NCBI GenBank assembly: GCA_009746045.1
Contig: RPFO01000089.1
Coordinates: 855,364-919,363, forward strand
Source of the DNA: Mesostigma viride
Lineage: Eukaryota; Streptophyta; Mesostigmatophyceae; Mesostigmatales; Mesostigmataceae
Length of the DNA stretch: 64,000 nucleotides
Direction: 5' to 3'
Part shown: positions 31,062 to 40,982 of the stretch, one piece after another
How positions within the stretch are numbered: position 1 is the stretch's first letter
How the letters are laid out: each line of letters starts with the position of its first letter
Notes under the pieces: model-generated
The model's database searches: none
Told to the model about the DNA's origin: nothing
Seen by the model: only the letters and a program-made list of their open reading frames with translations
Made by a program: the position numbers and the translations under genes

Positions 31062-31985
31062 TTCCCTACCCACGAATCATGCGGGCAAATCGCTTGCGCG
31101 CCTGAATCATTACGTATTCGACCACAATAATGAACAGGTCAGTAGGGCGGCAGCACGCAGCCCTGCCACACACCCTTCTGTAAAGGGCATGGGGGCGTGG
31201 TCCCGTAAGAAGTGCGCACCGAAGTGGTGGACCCTTCATACAGGTTGCGGATGGCAGCAATAATAAGGGGGCGGGGGATCCGGAATTAACAACTCGAGGA
31301 TGTCCCAAAGGGCAGGCCAGAAAACCGAATCGAAGGCTTTGATGAAGTCCACCAGCACAAGGTGCAAAGGGGACTCACCAGGCTGAAGGCGTTGCAGTTC
31401 CTCCACCAGTCGGCGAGTAGCGAAGAGCGCCTGTACTGTGTTGCGACCTGAACGTCCGGAAGCCGTGCTGAGTATCGCTGAGGTGACCGTCCAGGGCCGT
31501 GCGCAGGCGGTAATCAGGATGAGCCGCATAAGAAGCTTGAGGGGGGCACTTTGAATGCACACCCCTCTGTAGTTGCCGGGGTCGGCAGGCGACCCCTTGT
31601 TCTTGTACAGCATCGTGCGAAAACTGTGTTGCCAGGCCGCTGGAGGTGGTTGCGACGACAGCAGAAGGCGGTTGCAGATGTCCCGGAAGAGCAGCATAAC
31701 ACCTGTGTCCTCGAATTCGGCTGCAAGTCTTACAACTGCGGCAGGAATCTCGTCAGAGCCGGTGGCTGCGTCATAACGCAGGCGCTGGACCGCCTCCGTG
31801 ACCTCGCGAGAGGTGAAAGGAGGCATGTCAGACGGGTCGCCAAGTGGGCCGACCAGCGGGGGGACTAGGTAGTCCGCCGCTGACCTAGGCAGGGCCGGGG
31901 GCCCAGCGGGGCCGGCCAGGGCGGCCGGGCGGGCGGCGGCGGCTGGAAGCAGGGGCGGGGGCGGCGCAGCTGTCCCCACGACCTC
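31062..31985 (-). pseudogene. LINE reverse transcriptase, N-terminal half
   Basis: Minus-strand RT of the non-LTR type: [14 protein letters not shown], then [19 protein letters not shown] (RT motif around 31,600), [15 protein letters not shown] (catalytic D, about 31,330), then VVEYVMIQARKRF near 31,110 in another frame. Upstream it grades into a Pro/Ala-rich linker that runs into the GGAT satellite. The motif with YADD is displaced to 28,541-28,735. Frameshifted and interrupted, so inactive. Confidence 0.85.
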
Positions 31986-32035
31986 GGCCGTGGCCGTGGC
32001 CCAGCCAGGTACGAAGCCGCTTGGCTGGGGCGCCG

Positions 32036-32243
32036 GTGGATGGATGGATGGATGGATGGATGGATGGATGGATGGATGGATGGATGGATGGATGGATGGA
32101 TGGATGGATGGATGGATGGATGGATGGATGGATGGATGGATGGATGGATGGATGGATGGATGGATGGATGGATGGATGGATGGATGGATGGATGGATGGA
32201 TGGATGGATGGATGGATGGATGGATGGATGGATGGATGGATGG

Positions 32244-32279
<36 letters not shown>

Positions 32280-32894
32280 ATGCATGGATGGATGATCGAT
32301 GGATGGATGGATGCCAGGATGGATGGATGGATGGATGGATGGATGGATGGATGGATGGATGGATGGATGGATGGATGGATGGATGGATGGATGGATGGAT
32401 GGATGGATGGATGGATGGATGGATGGATGGATGGATGGATGGATGGATGGATGGATGGATGGATGGATGGATGGATGGATGGATGGATGGATGGATGGAT
32501 GGATGGATGGATGGATGGATGGATGGATGGATGGATGGATGGATGGATGGATGGATGGATGGATGGATGGATGGATGGATGGATGGATGGATGGATGGAT
32601 GGATGGATGGATGGATGGATGGATGGATGGATGGATGGATGGATGGATGGATGGATGGATGGATGGATGGATGGATGGATGGATGGATGGATGGATGGAT
32701 GGATGGATGGATGGATGGATGGATGGATGGATGGATGGATGGATGGATGGATGGATGGATGGATGGATGGATGGATGGATGGATGGATGGATGGATGGAT
32801 GGATGGATGGATGGATGGATGGATGGATGGATGGATGGATGGATGGATGGATGGATGGATGGATGGATGGCCGGATGGATGGATGGATGGATGG
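32036..32894. repeat. (GGAT)n satellite, about 860 bp
   Basis: Over 200 nearly perfect copies of the 4-bp unit. Interruptions are few: a GACGG variant near 32,250, TGCATGG and GATGATCG near 32,281-32,297, CCAGG near 32,313 and CCGGA near 32,870. All three plus frames are open because the unit has no stop (Met-Asp-Gly-Trp repeats), and the minus strand gives Ile-His-Pro-Ser repeats; none is credible as protein. Confidence 0.97.
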
Positions 32895-33122
32895 CTAGCT
32901 TCGTGGCGATGGCGTCAGTGCAGTTGAGGCGGTCGCTGACCGCAGCAGGTCTGCGTAGGAGAGCGGCGGGATCGAGGTCGCTAGCACCCTGCCAGGGTGG
33001 TCGTTCAGGAGGATGAATATGAATGGAGATGGAAATGTGTAGTCTTGACAGTGCATTGAAATTATGGCTGGTCTACGTGTAGAGCGACTATAGATGACCT
33101 TGACGGTGGGGCCGGAAACAGC
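32895..33122 (-). other. LINE-like remnant next to satellite
   Basis: A short minus-strand frame ([19 protein letters not shown]) resembles linker sequence and may be the part of LINE ORF2 that lay beyond the expanded satellite. Weak. Confidence 0.3.
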
Positions 33123-33466
33123 TTGCTTGATCATGCAGGGCGTGTGTTTCGAGCCCAACTGGCCGGGAGTGCATGTCGAGCTAGCATGGTACGTAAGCAA
33201 CATTGCACCATCCCCCACCAGTCGATCCTGCTCACCTTCCCCTCCCGTGAGGACAAGCACCGGTTCCTCTCTCGTCGCAAGCGGTTGCACGACCTCACCT
33301 GGACGCTGGACGACGACCTTCAGGACCCCCGCTCAGCAGCAGCAGCGACGTGACCTGTCGGGCCTGAATACCTCCGCCACAAGCAGGACCCCCAGAAGCC
33401 CAAGGTGTACTGGAGGGGCGGGGACCTGATGATCAACCACAAGATGTGGACGCCCCCAGCGGGCTA
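33123..33466 (+). pseudogene. LINE ORF1 C-terminal fragment
   Basis: Reads ILLTFPSREDKHRFLSRRKR, LTWTLDDDL, then after two frameshifts QKPKVYWRGGDLMINHKMW and a stop. This parallels LLLIFDSPADKISFLRRRKR, FTVDDDL and QPVYWKGAAIYVGHKPW of the ORF1 ending at 55,017. Both resemble the RNA-binding ORF1/gag-like domain of non-LTR elements. Confidence 0.75.
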
Positions 33467-33831
33467 GAATAGCTTGTAGCCCTAGCTTGTCTTCATGGGT
33501 AGTCACTGCCGCCATGGCAGCCATGCTTAGAATGTTTGCCTAGTTGTGCCACCTTACCTAGTCAAGTGCACCGCTAACGCACGGTACACAACCAGCCATA
33601 GCCAGCTTAGTCCTTGTACAGCCATGCTACGTCCTGGCTTCGATCAGATTACTTGCCCACGCTCCTTGTTATGATATGCTCGATCACATGGGTCTTATTG
33701 CAACCACAGACTGCCGGATCGTTAGCGTGTCCGTTTAGCTAGCGTGCCCCCATGCAGCTGTGGCATGCCTTTGGCATGAAGGAGACTGGGGGTCTCTGCC
33801 CTTTCTCCTGTTGTGCACACACATGCAGGGA
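33467..33831 (+). other. 3' untranslated stretch of the ORF1 fragment
   Basis: Rich in GCCATGC-type motifs, no gene seen. Its end (CATGCAGGGAGTAA) equals the start of the LINE 3'UTR repeat at 55,188, where a TTAA-target element then interrupts it. Confidence 0.45.
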
Positions 33832-34436
33832 GTAAGGGGTCCGGACGGACCGGAATTATTTCGCGCCAAAAAATTCGCGCCGGTACCCGGCACGTGAAAT
33901 TGTGGTGCACGATGCGCGTAACCCTTGCGCCAAGTTGGCCATGGCGACGTGCGTTAGGTAATAAATGCAGTAATATGGCAATAAGACCGCAGATAATTAT
34001 GCAGATGCGTCAAATCAAAGTTTCATCATGATCTTGCGTAGCCGAAGATGCATTATTGACGAGATCGATGCCATTTTTCATCCGCGTTTGCGAGGGGGTC
34101 TGGCCCGGAAATCTTGCCGCAACGAATAAGCAGCAATACATGCCTACAGCGATAATTACAAAGGCTCTTAGTCCCTAGCGATGCAGAAAGCAACGTTCAT
34201 TAACGGGGAGATTGAAAATGTTAAAGAACCTTTTATTTTATTACTTTTCCTCGTCATTTTCGGAAAGAAAACGCCAGGTCCTGCTTTATGCGCTGTCAAC
34301 CCGTCCATGGGTGGCTGGCATTTCTTGCGCGCCTTGTCAGGAAAGATAGCATGCCATTGTACGTCTATTATCCAGTGGTTACCCCCGAAGTCTATTGCGT
34401 TTAGAAATCCCTTTATTCTAATGTTAATCATCCCAC

Positions 34437-36181
34437 GGTCCTAAATTTAGGACTTTGTCCTAAATCGTCCTAGTGGTCACTATAACCGAGGTACCGGGGG
34501 GGGGGGTCACTATATGGACCGTACCCCATGTGGACCGTACCCGGCATGATGTACCCGACCCGTGGTACCGGCACATGTATGGTACCCGGATTCCGTACCC
34601 GGGTACCGGGTATAATGGCGGGAAAGTAGGTACCTCGACCAAAAATATAACCGATTTTGGAGCGAAAAAGTGGGTGCGGGAATGAAGTGAGGTGGATATG
34701 GCGACCTGACAATCGTGGCCGGCGTTTTCACGTGCGTTTATCATTTCGGGCGCCCAGTAGCAAAAACGAAAGGTTGTTAGTTATGCTTAAAGGCTGTGAA
34801 TATTTTCTGCGCAAGTTTTTATGTGTAGCGCTGTATCACAGCGGCACAACACAAATGGGTCGCAGATCGCCTGCTCGCGGAGGGTCGATTTTGGCACAAA
34901 CATGTTAGTGTATTAGCAATGGTGGTGCGAATCAAGCCAGGAAATTTTTGTGGACGATTTTTATTATAGTCTGGAGTTTAGAAACGGAGTATTTGACATG
35001 GGAGCGCCTGGGCCGTGATATTCTTGCCCGATTTCCATTGTCGACCATGTTTTAGGGACGTTCAGGCTGGGCAGCGAGCGCACCTTATAGGTCTTCACTT
35101 TCGGTATTTCTTGGACCTAGAACGCAGCACAAGCGTGGTTTATATCATTGTCGAACCGGTTGGCCAGCTTTGGTGCGCTCAGCTCTCGGAAAGCTGACCT
35201 CGCTGCGGATTTCAGCGACTTTTTTGCGACCATTTGGAATGAGGCGACGTAAGTAGCAGGTAAGTGCCGGGTTGTCCTAGATCATGAGTGTAACTGGCAA
35301 CGCTGTTGTGGTGTTTTGAGTCAGCCAGCTATGCCTAAAAAGAGGGGACGCTCTCTGTGCACATAACTGTCACACATAGTTGGTTTACGTCATACATTTT
35401 TTTACGTCTCTATCTTCGTCGTCCGCTGCAGCTAAAACACACATGCGTAAGAGCAGTTTTACTCATGTGTTAGTTATAAACCATGGTCCTATGGCCTGCA
35501 GTCGTTCAGGGTGTTCTCAGACAGTATATACAGTATGGTTTACGTGTTACATGCACCCTGAATTCGCTCACAAAGCGTTGCATGTTAGCACAACGTTGTT
35601 TTGTAACTTGATTTGGCTGCATTCATGTGTTAGTTGCAATGCAAATGCAATGTTTTTTCATCGCTGGGTGGTGGCCAGCATGTCCGTGATGTCAAAGAAG
35701 GTTTGGCATATGCTTAGAGAAAGTTTACCGCAAGGGGTGGGCCATGTTCAAGCCGGGCAACCTCAGCAACCATGCAACCCTATATTGCATTACCTGCACC
35801 ATCTGTGACACCGTTAATCACGCGTATATATAGAGGCAGCCACAGCAGGGTATGGCCTTGTTATACGCTGCCCCGCCATCCCAAGGCCTCGTAGGGTCCC
35901 CTAGCGCTTGTAAGATGCTCAAGGGACCGTGTGGATAGCATGGTCATGCGTTGACAATAATTGGTCCTAATGGTCCTAAAACCCACATTTTGGCCAAATT
36001 CGCGCTTTGAGGTCTGGCAGGTGGCAGGGCCCATTCATGCACTAAATGTAATTATTTGACCCCAGGTTTTTGATAGAAACTAAAAAAGTGTGTTATCTGT
36101 CATGGGCACGAATGCCAGGGTCAAATTTTAATGTTTGCATATTTATTTTTTAATTCCACTTGGTCCTAAATTTAGGACTTT
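34437..36181. mobile_element. Palindrome-bounded element 1 (about 1.74 kb)
   Basis: GGTCCTAAATTTAGGACTTT occurs at 34,437-34,456 and again at 36,162-36,181, same orientation; each holds the palindrome GTCCTAAATTTAGGAC. The interior is non-coding as far as I can see, with a GTACC-rich block at 34,490-34,640. The right subterminal sequence (CATATTTATTTTTT) is also in the sister element at 38,483-40,218, which has nearly the same length. Confidence 0.6.
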
Positions 36182-37600
36182 TACTGGGAAGATGGACACT
36201 AAGCTTTCAGCACGGTTTCCTGGAAGGGTGCGTTGTTTTGTTCGCCGCTTGCTGCATGCACGTCTCTAGTTTTCCGGCAGCTTTCAACCGATTCGCTTAC
36301 GTTATGCGTGGCAAGCTCTGAAATCCTGTCTAGGATTGGGTAATATCAAGGTAAGCTGCTACGTTAATGTAATGATATATGGAAGGATTTGGATGGCAGA
36401 GTGCTTATATTGCATATTCAACACGTACCCCGGCATGCCTCGAGGGCGGCATGCAACAAGCTGGCGAGCATATGAACCGTGCGTCTCAACGTGCTGGGAA
36501 ACAAGGTGGCTATACTTCTCTTGCTGGCCATGCTTTGTATATGTGTAAGCTATGCTTACGTGTGTGTTCTCTTTAGATTTGTGGATCACAGCCACTATGC
36601 ATCACAATCAATGTGCTCTCAAGGATGCTAGCCATGCTTATGAGGATGGCTGCAAGCCATTTCTCTTATGGCTTTGCTGTATTTCGTGTTTGCGCTTACA
36701 GTTCTGTTTTGTTGGTTGGTTTTTGAACGGGGTGATGTGAACCTGCAGGGTTAGAACATTGTGTTATTATTGCTGGTTGATTGAGGCATCATCCTCTACT
36801 CTAAGTCAGCATAGCACGTGTATATGAGCATGCTGTTTATGCACCTTATTGTTGAGCATGGTTTACAACCATGGTGAGGTGTGGGGTGTGGCTAGCATGT
36901 ACGAGTCACCCATCTAATCCCACATGTTTCTGTTGCTATTGAACGTTGCTTGGGCCTCTAAACATTTCTGTTATTACCAATGAAGATTGCCAACTATGCT
37001 ACCATAGTGTGGTGCTGCATGCTATGAATGACCTCTCTAGTACTCAAGGCTCATGCTCAGCTTGATCCTGCATTAATTGGTGGCTGTTTGTATAACTCAA
37101 TTGGCAGCCGTCTATGTTAGGATTCTGATGATTTGTGGTGGGCAGGTGATGAAAAGGGTTATGTTTGAGCTCATGCCAGTCTATACTAGGGTTGAGGGGT
37201 GGCAGTTGAGGACACTAGTTTATGCCATCAGTCTAGCTCAGAATGACCTGAATTTTGATTACAAGATAGTTTGCATGATAAATAATTTGCTGGCACCTTG
37301 TTTGCCCCACTTGGTGGTGGGCAAGGTTGTGATTGGTGCAGCCATTTGGCATAAAACCGTATTTTCGTGCATTTTTTTTTTTCGTACAAAAGTGATGGCT
37401 GTTCACATACGTGGTCAGAATGAGCTGAAAATTGGTCCCATTGATATTCCCACCCTGTGGAAGTTATTTTTATCTCCCTGGGCCCAACCCATGCGTATTT
37501 GATTTGATTTTTTTTTTTAGTCACAAAAAAGACGTATTTTTCGGTAAACTGCATAAGTATGCCCAGACGTGCGATTTTGGTGCTGCAAATTAGCTCCATT
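36182..37600. other. Interior of TTAA-target element 1, no gene recognised
   Basis: AT-richer sequence with many CATGC motifs. Short open frames exist (for example 37,077-37,502), but none has a recognisable domain. Spliced exons cannot be excluded. Confidence 0.35.
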
Positions 37601-37875
37601 CTTTGGTCTGGGTGGGGATTTGACAAAAATATGGTGTTTGGTACACAAGTGTGGGGGGGTTGTCCTAGGCAATCCGTGCTTTTAGGGGGTGTGCGCGCCA
37701 AAAAAAGCTCCCTGCACATGTATTGTGATGGGCCTTGAACTCAAAAAGTAGCCAGATGCATGCCCAAGGGTCATATTTATGGTCCCCCATCATAATTTGC
37801 ATTGCCAGCATGGGTATTGAGTGCAAAACATGTGTATTCAATTTGGGGGGGGGCAGGTCCGTCCGGACCCCTTAA

Positions 37876-38482
37876 GTATAACATGCCTCCGTTGGGAGAT
37901 CATGTAGCACATATTCCAGGTTGGATGCCGGGTGGTGGAGGAAGCCGCGTAATCGAACTAACCTAACTCTAAGCTATATCTAGTCTAGAAAAGCCTATCT
38001 ACGCTACTCATCAAAACGGCTCCTCCTCTTGGGGGGAGGCGGCTTGCCCACAGGGGCTGGCGTGTGAGCCTTGACAATCTTCTGCCACCGCTTCTTGTCC
38101 TGCATGGCAGTCCAGAGAAGGGAGAGAGAGGGGATGCGGTATATTCAAACTGGGCTGGGACCACTAGGTCGTCCAGCAACATCTGGGTATAGGTCATGGC
38201 ATGTTTCCCTACCCTTTTGGGAATGTTCTTGGGGCCAGGCCAGGTCAAAATATGCCGTCCTGGTTGGCCGAGCCGCTGGGGGCCGGCCAGACCGAGGGCG
38301 GTGTCGACCTGGCTGGTGCGAGCAAGATGTCCTACAAATGCTATCCTACGCTGCCTAATCTCGTCCGAAATACGAGGCATGCCCTGATACAAAGACTCTA
38401 ATGACCTACGCTGAGAAAACCCTACATTCAGGACCTGTCGGAGCATCCTGGTTACCGTGCCGTCTAGTGCCCCAAACTCACA
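37876..38482 (-). pseudogene. LINE ORF2 C-terminus and 3' end
   Basis: Minus strand reads LDGTVTRMLRQVL, SLESLYQGMPRISDEIRQRRIAFVGHLAR, a typical end of non-LTR ORF2 after the RT, stopping near 37,985. The last ~50 bp (CTCCGTTGGGAG on plus) is the terminal piece of the LINE 3'UTR repeat. The preceding protein segment is displaced to 40,219. Confidence 0.75.
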
Positions 38483-40218
38483 TGTCCTCAATTGAGGACA
38501 AAATCCTCCCAATAAGGACAGCACCTTCAGCAGCAGGTATTGGCGCGAAACCTTGGTCCCAACGGTCATCTGACCCTTTTCCCGCGAAAATGGACTCGGT
38601 ACCCGGCGCGGCGCGGTACTGGGGTCGACAGGACCCGTCCGTACCTGTAAATTATGTGGTGGAGAAAAGTACCTATTTTGGTGGGAACGTTGCAATGCGT
38701 GCGTGTGTTCCCGCAAATTGCGGCTATGGGGTCGAGCCAGGTCCGAGGCTTGCCTGAACTATACAGGCGATCGTTTTGCCCCGGACCAAGACAGAATTAT
38801 AGATCGACATCTAGAGCTTGCCCCCAAGCTGTTTTTGGGGGGCAGTCGCTTTTGATTCTCTAAAACATTCTTTGATGAACGGAATTTGTCTAGTTTGCAG
38901 AAAAACGGGAGGCGACGTAGATTGCATGACCAGCCGGTATACTGCTCTGTGGTGCGCGCTTTTTTCTTGACATTAGCAACGAATACCGTGAGGGTGGGTA
39001 TTGTTACGCTTTCGGGTTCAAGGGCGAGTTCTGGGTACAAGTATTTTGGGCGGTTGGAAGCGTTAAGTATAATTAGTTTTTAGGTCGTCAGATCGTCGTT
39101 GCGCCTGGCGACGACGGCGGTGGGCGCGAGCCATAGATTTCATTTGCCGCAAGGCTGGGTGCCGCCCGCGCGTCCCCATGCTTTCTTTTATAATTTTCGA
39201 GCCTTTCCGCGCATCTGGCCGGCTGGGAGCACGTCGAGAAGCCGTCTCCGGACATCATCCGCATCCGTTGCTTCATATAAATTGCGACAACACACGTCGT
39301 AGGTTGTTATTCGATTACATTGTATGATTTCGATTGTGTATTATGCCCAGCCCCTTCATTTTCATGCCGCTGTTGAATGGGGAGAGGCGAGTGTTAGCTG
39401 GCCACCGTTTTTTCCTTCCGTTCCGTCAATGCAAAGGTAATCGTTATCTGCATGGCCAACGCTGGCGTTAAAAGCAATGCCTTGCTTGCTATGGTAAGCG
39501 TAGTGTAGATAGTTTCTTGTTGCTGCCTTGTTGCTGAAAGTTTTTCCCAGGCTTTCTGGGATCTTGCCTATATGGTTTCTGACATATAACCCTTTTTCTA
39601 GAGGGAGCTAGGTAGAGGAGTTGACCTTGTCATGTTGGCATTCTGCTGCTGCGATAGCCTCTTCGTCTTTGCAATACCTATAATGAGCCCTTTATATTGC
39701 ATGCATGGCTCTAGTAAGGGTGCTAAAGCACCATGGTGTCACCTAAGCGTCCTACGAAGACCTAGGACCTTACTTGGCCACTGAAAACCTGTCCTTACCC
39801 TAGTTTGGCTTAGCTTGCTTTCCTTGTGCTCTGCCAAGTGCAATTGCTCGTATCGGGTTCCTGGCCGTCTGTCATAGCTTTCCGTGGCCGGGTGGCCAAG
39901 CATGGGCAGCCCCGGGGTGGCTGCCACATGTTAGGGAGGTGTCCTATGGGTTTGGTGACCGCTTGTGGTCCTTGGAAGCATGATCTTTATGTCTCATTCT
40001 CTCGTGCATTCTAGTGGAGGGTTTTCCTTGGTTGCCGATGCAGGACCCCCTGCACGTAACAATTCATAGTTAAATAGGAAATGCGCACATATGGATGATG
40101 TTAAGCATTGGAACTCTCAAACACATCATAAATGATCATGGTTCAAAGCCCCATATTTATTTTTTTGTGTGTGTGAGAGTTATTAACAGTATTGCACTGT
40201 CCTCAATTGAGGACAAAA
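38483..40218. mobile_element. Palindrome-bounded element 2 (about 1.74 kb), inserted in LINE
   Basis: The palindrome GTCCTCAATTGAGGAC flanked by TG and AAAA occurs at 38,483-38,503 and 40,198-40,218. LINE ORF2 reads LTVLTYGAEAWTLT on one side and LDGTVTRMLRQVL on the other, so the segment is an insertion. The interior has no recognised gene. Confidence 0.65.
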
Positions 40219-40335
40219 CTGTTGGGTGTCAGCCACTAGCTTAGCTGCCAGTGTTGCCGTGAGTGTCCACGCCTCGGCGCCATACGTGAGCACCGTGAGC
40301 CCACGCGCATGTGCGCCCATAATGGCCCCCATGGA
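40219..40335 (-). pseudogene. LINE ORF2 fragment, segment before the C-terminus
   Basis: Minus strand encodes GLTVLTYGAEAWTLTATLAA, the conserved YGAE-WTLT block of LINE ORF2, continuing at 38,482 once element 2 is ignored. Confidence 0.75.
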
Positions 40336-40389
40336 TGATGCCTTCAGAACTTAGCCACGCCCTGCCTATAATGGGACCCCCATGGATGT

Positions 40390-40692
40390 TGCACTAAGAA
40401 TTTAGCCATGCTATGCCATGCAGAGAGATGCTCTCTGTCGAGAAGCCATGCCCTAGCTCTTGTCTAGCCATGATGATCTTCCCCCACATGACATACTCCC
40501 CCTTAGCTGGGCACCCCCTTAGCTGGGCATAGTGTGAAGATCATGAGGGTGCAGGTGCCCTGGTGCACCTAGAGCAAGGGTAGCTTACATTCCCACCCTT
40601 GCAGGAAGTAGCCCAGAATGTATTAAAAGCCATATGCCCCTTCTCAGGAATATGTGCTACATGTACTCCCAACGGAGTTATGTTTCTAATTA
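40390..40692 (+). repeat. LINE 3'UTR copy (plus)
   Basis: Begins near the hairpin CAGAGAG-ATG-CTCTCTG, passes through CTGGTGCACCTAGAGCAAGGG and ends in ATGTGCTACATGTACTCC-CAACGGAGTTATGTT, then an AATTAAT tail. Related copies: 43,340-43,425 (-), 44,402-44,465 with 47,119-47,335 (-), 55,188-55,437 (+). Interpreted as 5'-truncated LINE copies ending in an (AATT)n-type tail. Confidence 0.65.
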
Positions 40693-40711
40693 ATCCATTC
40701 CATCCCATATT

Positions 40712-40982
40712 CCCCTCCCACTGAGGACTTATGCTCACGTGACGCAGTCACGTGTCTATTAATTAATTAATTATAATTAATTAATGGCTGGTTAGGGCTT
40801 TATTCTACCATTGGCTCGAGGCGTATTTTTCTCGTTTCTCGTTTTCAGGAAAAAAGTGGTTTTTCATTAAAAAATAAGTTACACAGCCATTTTAAGTCAC
40901 TCAGGTAAAGCTTTCGTGCTGAAGGAATTAATTAGTAGACACGTGACTGCGTCACGTGAGCATAAGTCCTCAGTGGGAGGGG
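40712..40982. mobile_element. MITE, 271 bp
   Basis: About 47 bp of perfect terminal inverted repeat: CCCCTCCCACTGAGGACTTA at 40,712 is mirrored by TAAGTCCTCAGTGGGAGGGG ending at 40,982, including CACGTGACGCAGTCACGTG inside each arm. No coding capacity; no clear target duplication. Confidence 0.85.

Larger units (their letters stand above)
33836..37871. mobile_element. TTAA-target element 1 (4.0 kb)
   Basis: Inverted termini GGGGTCCGGACGGACC at both ends, next to GTAA (33,832-33,835, one base off) and TTAA (37,872-37,875). The left 125 bp are homologous to the right 125 bp of element 2, and the right subterminal part (GGGGACCATA-AATATGA) to the fragment at 44,115. A piggyBac-like mechanism is inferred from the TTAA site. 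No transposase recognised inside; an unrelated 1.7-kb element sits at 34,437-36,181. Confidence 0.65.

Noticed and set aside
32021-33016. Met-Asp-Gly-Trp repeat proteins
   Set aside because: Translation of the GGAT satellite; open in all plus frames.
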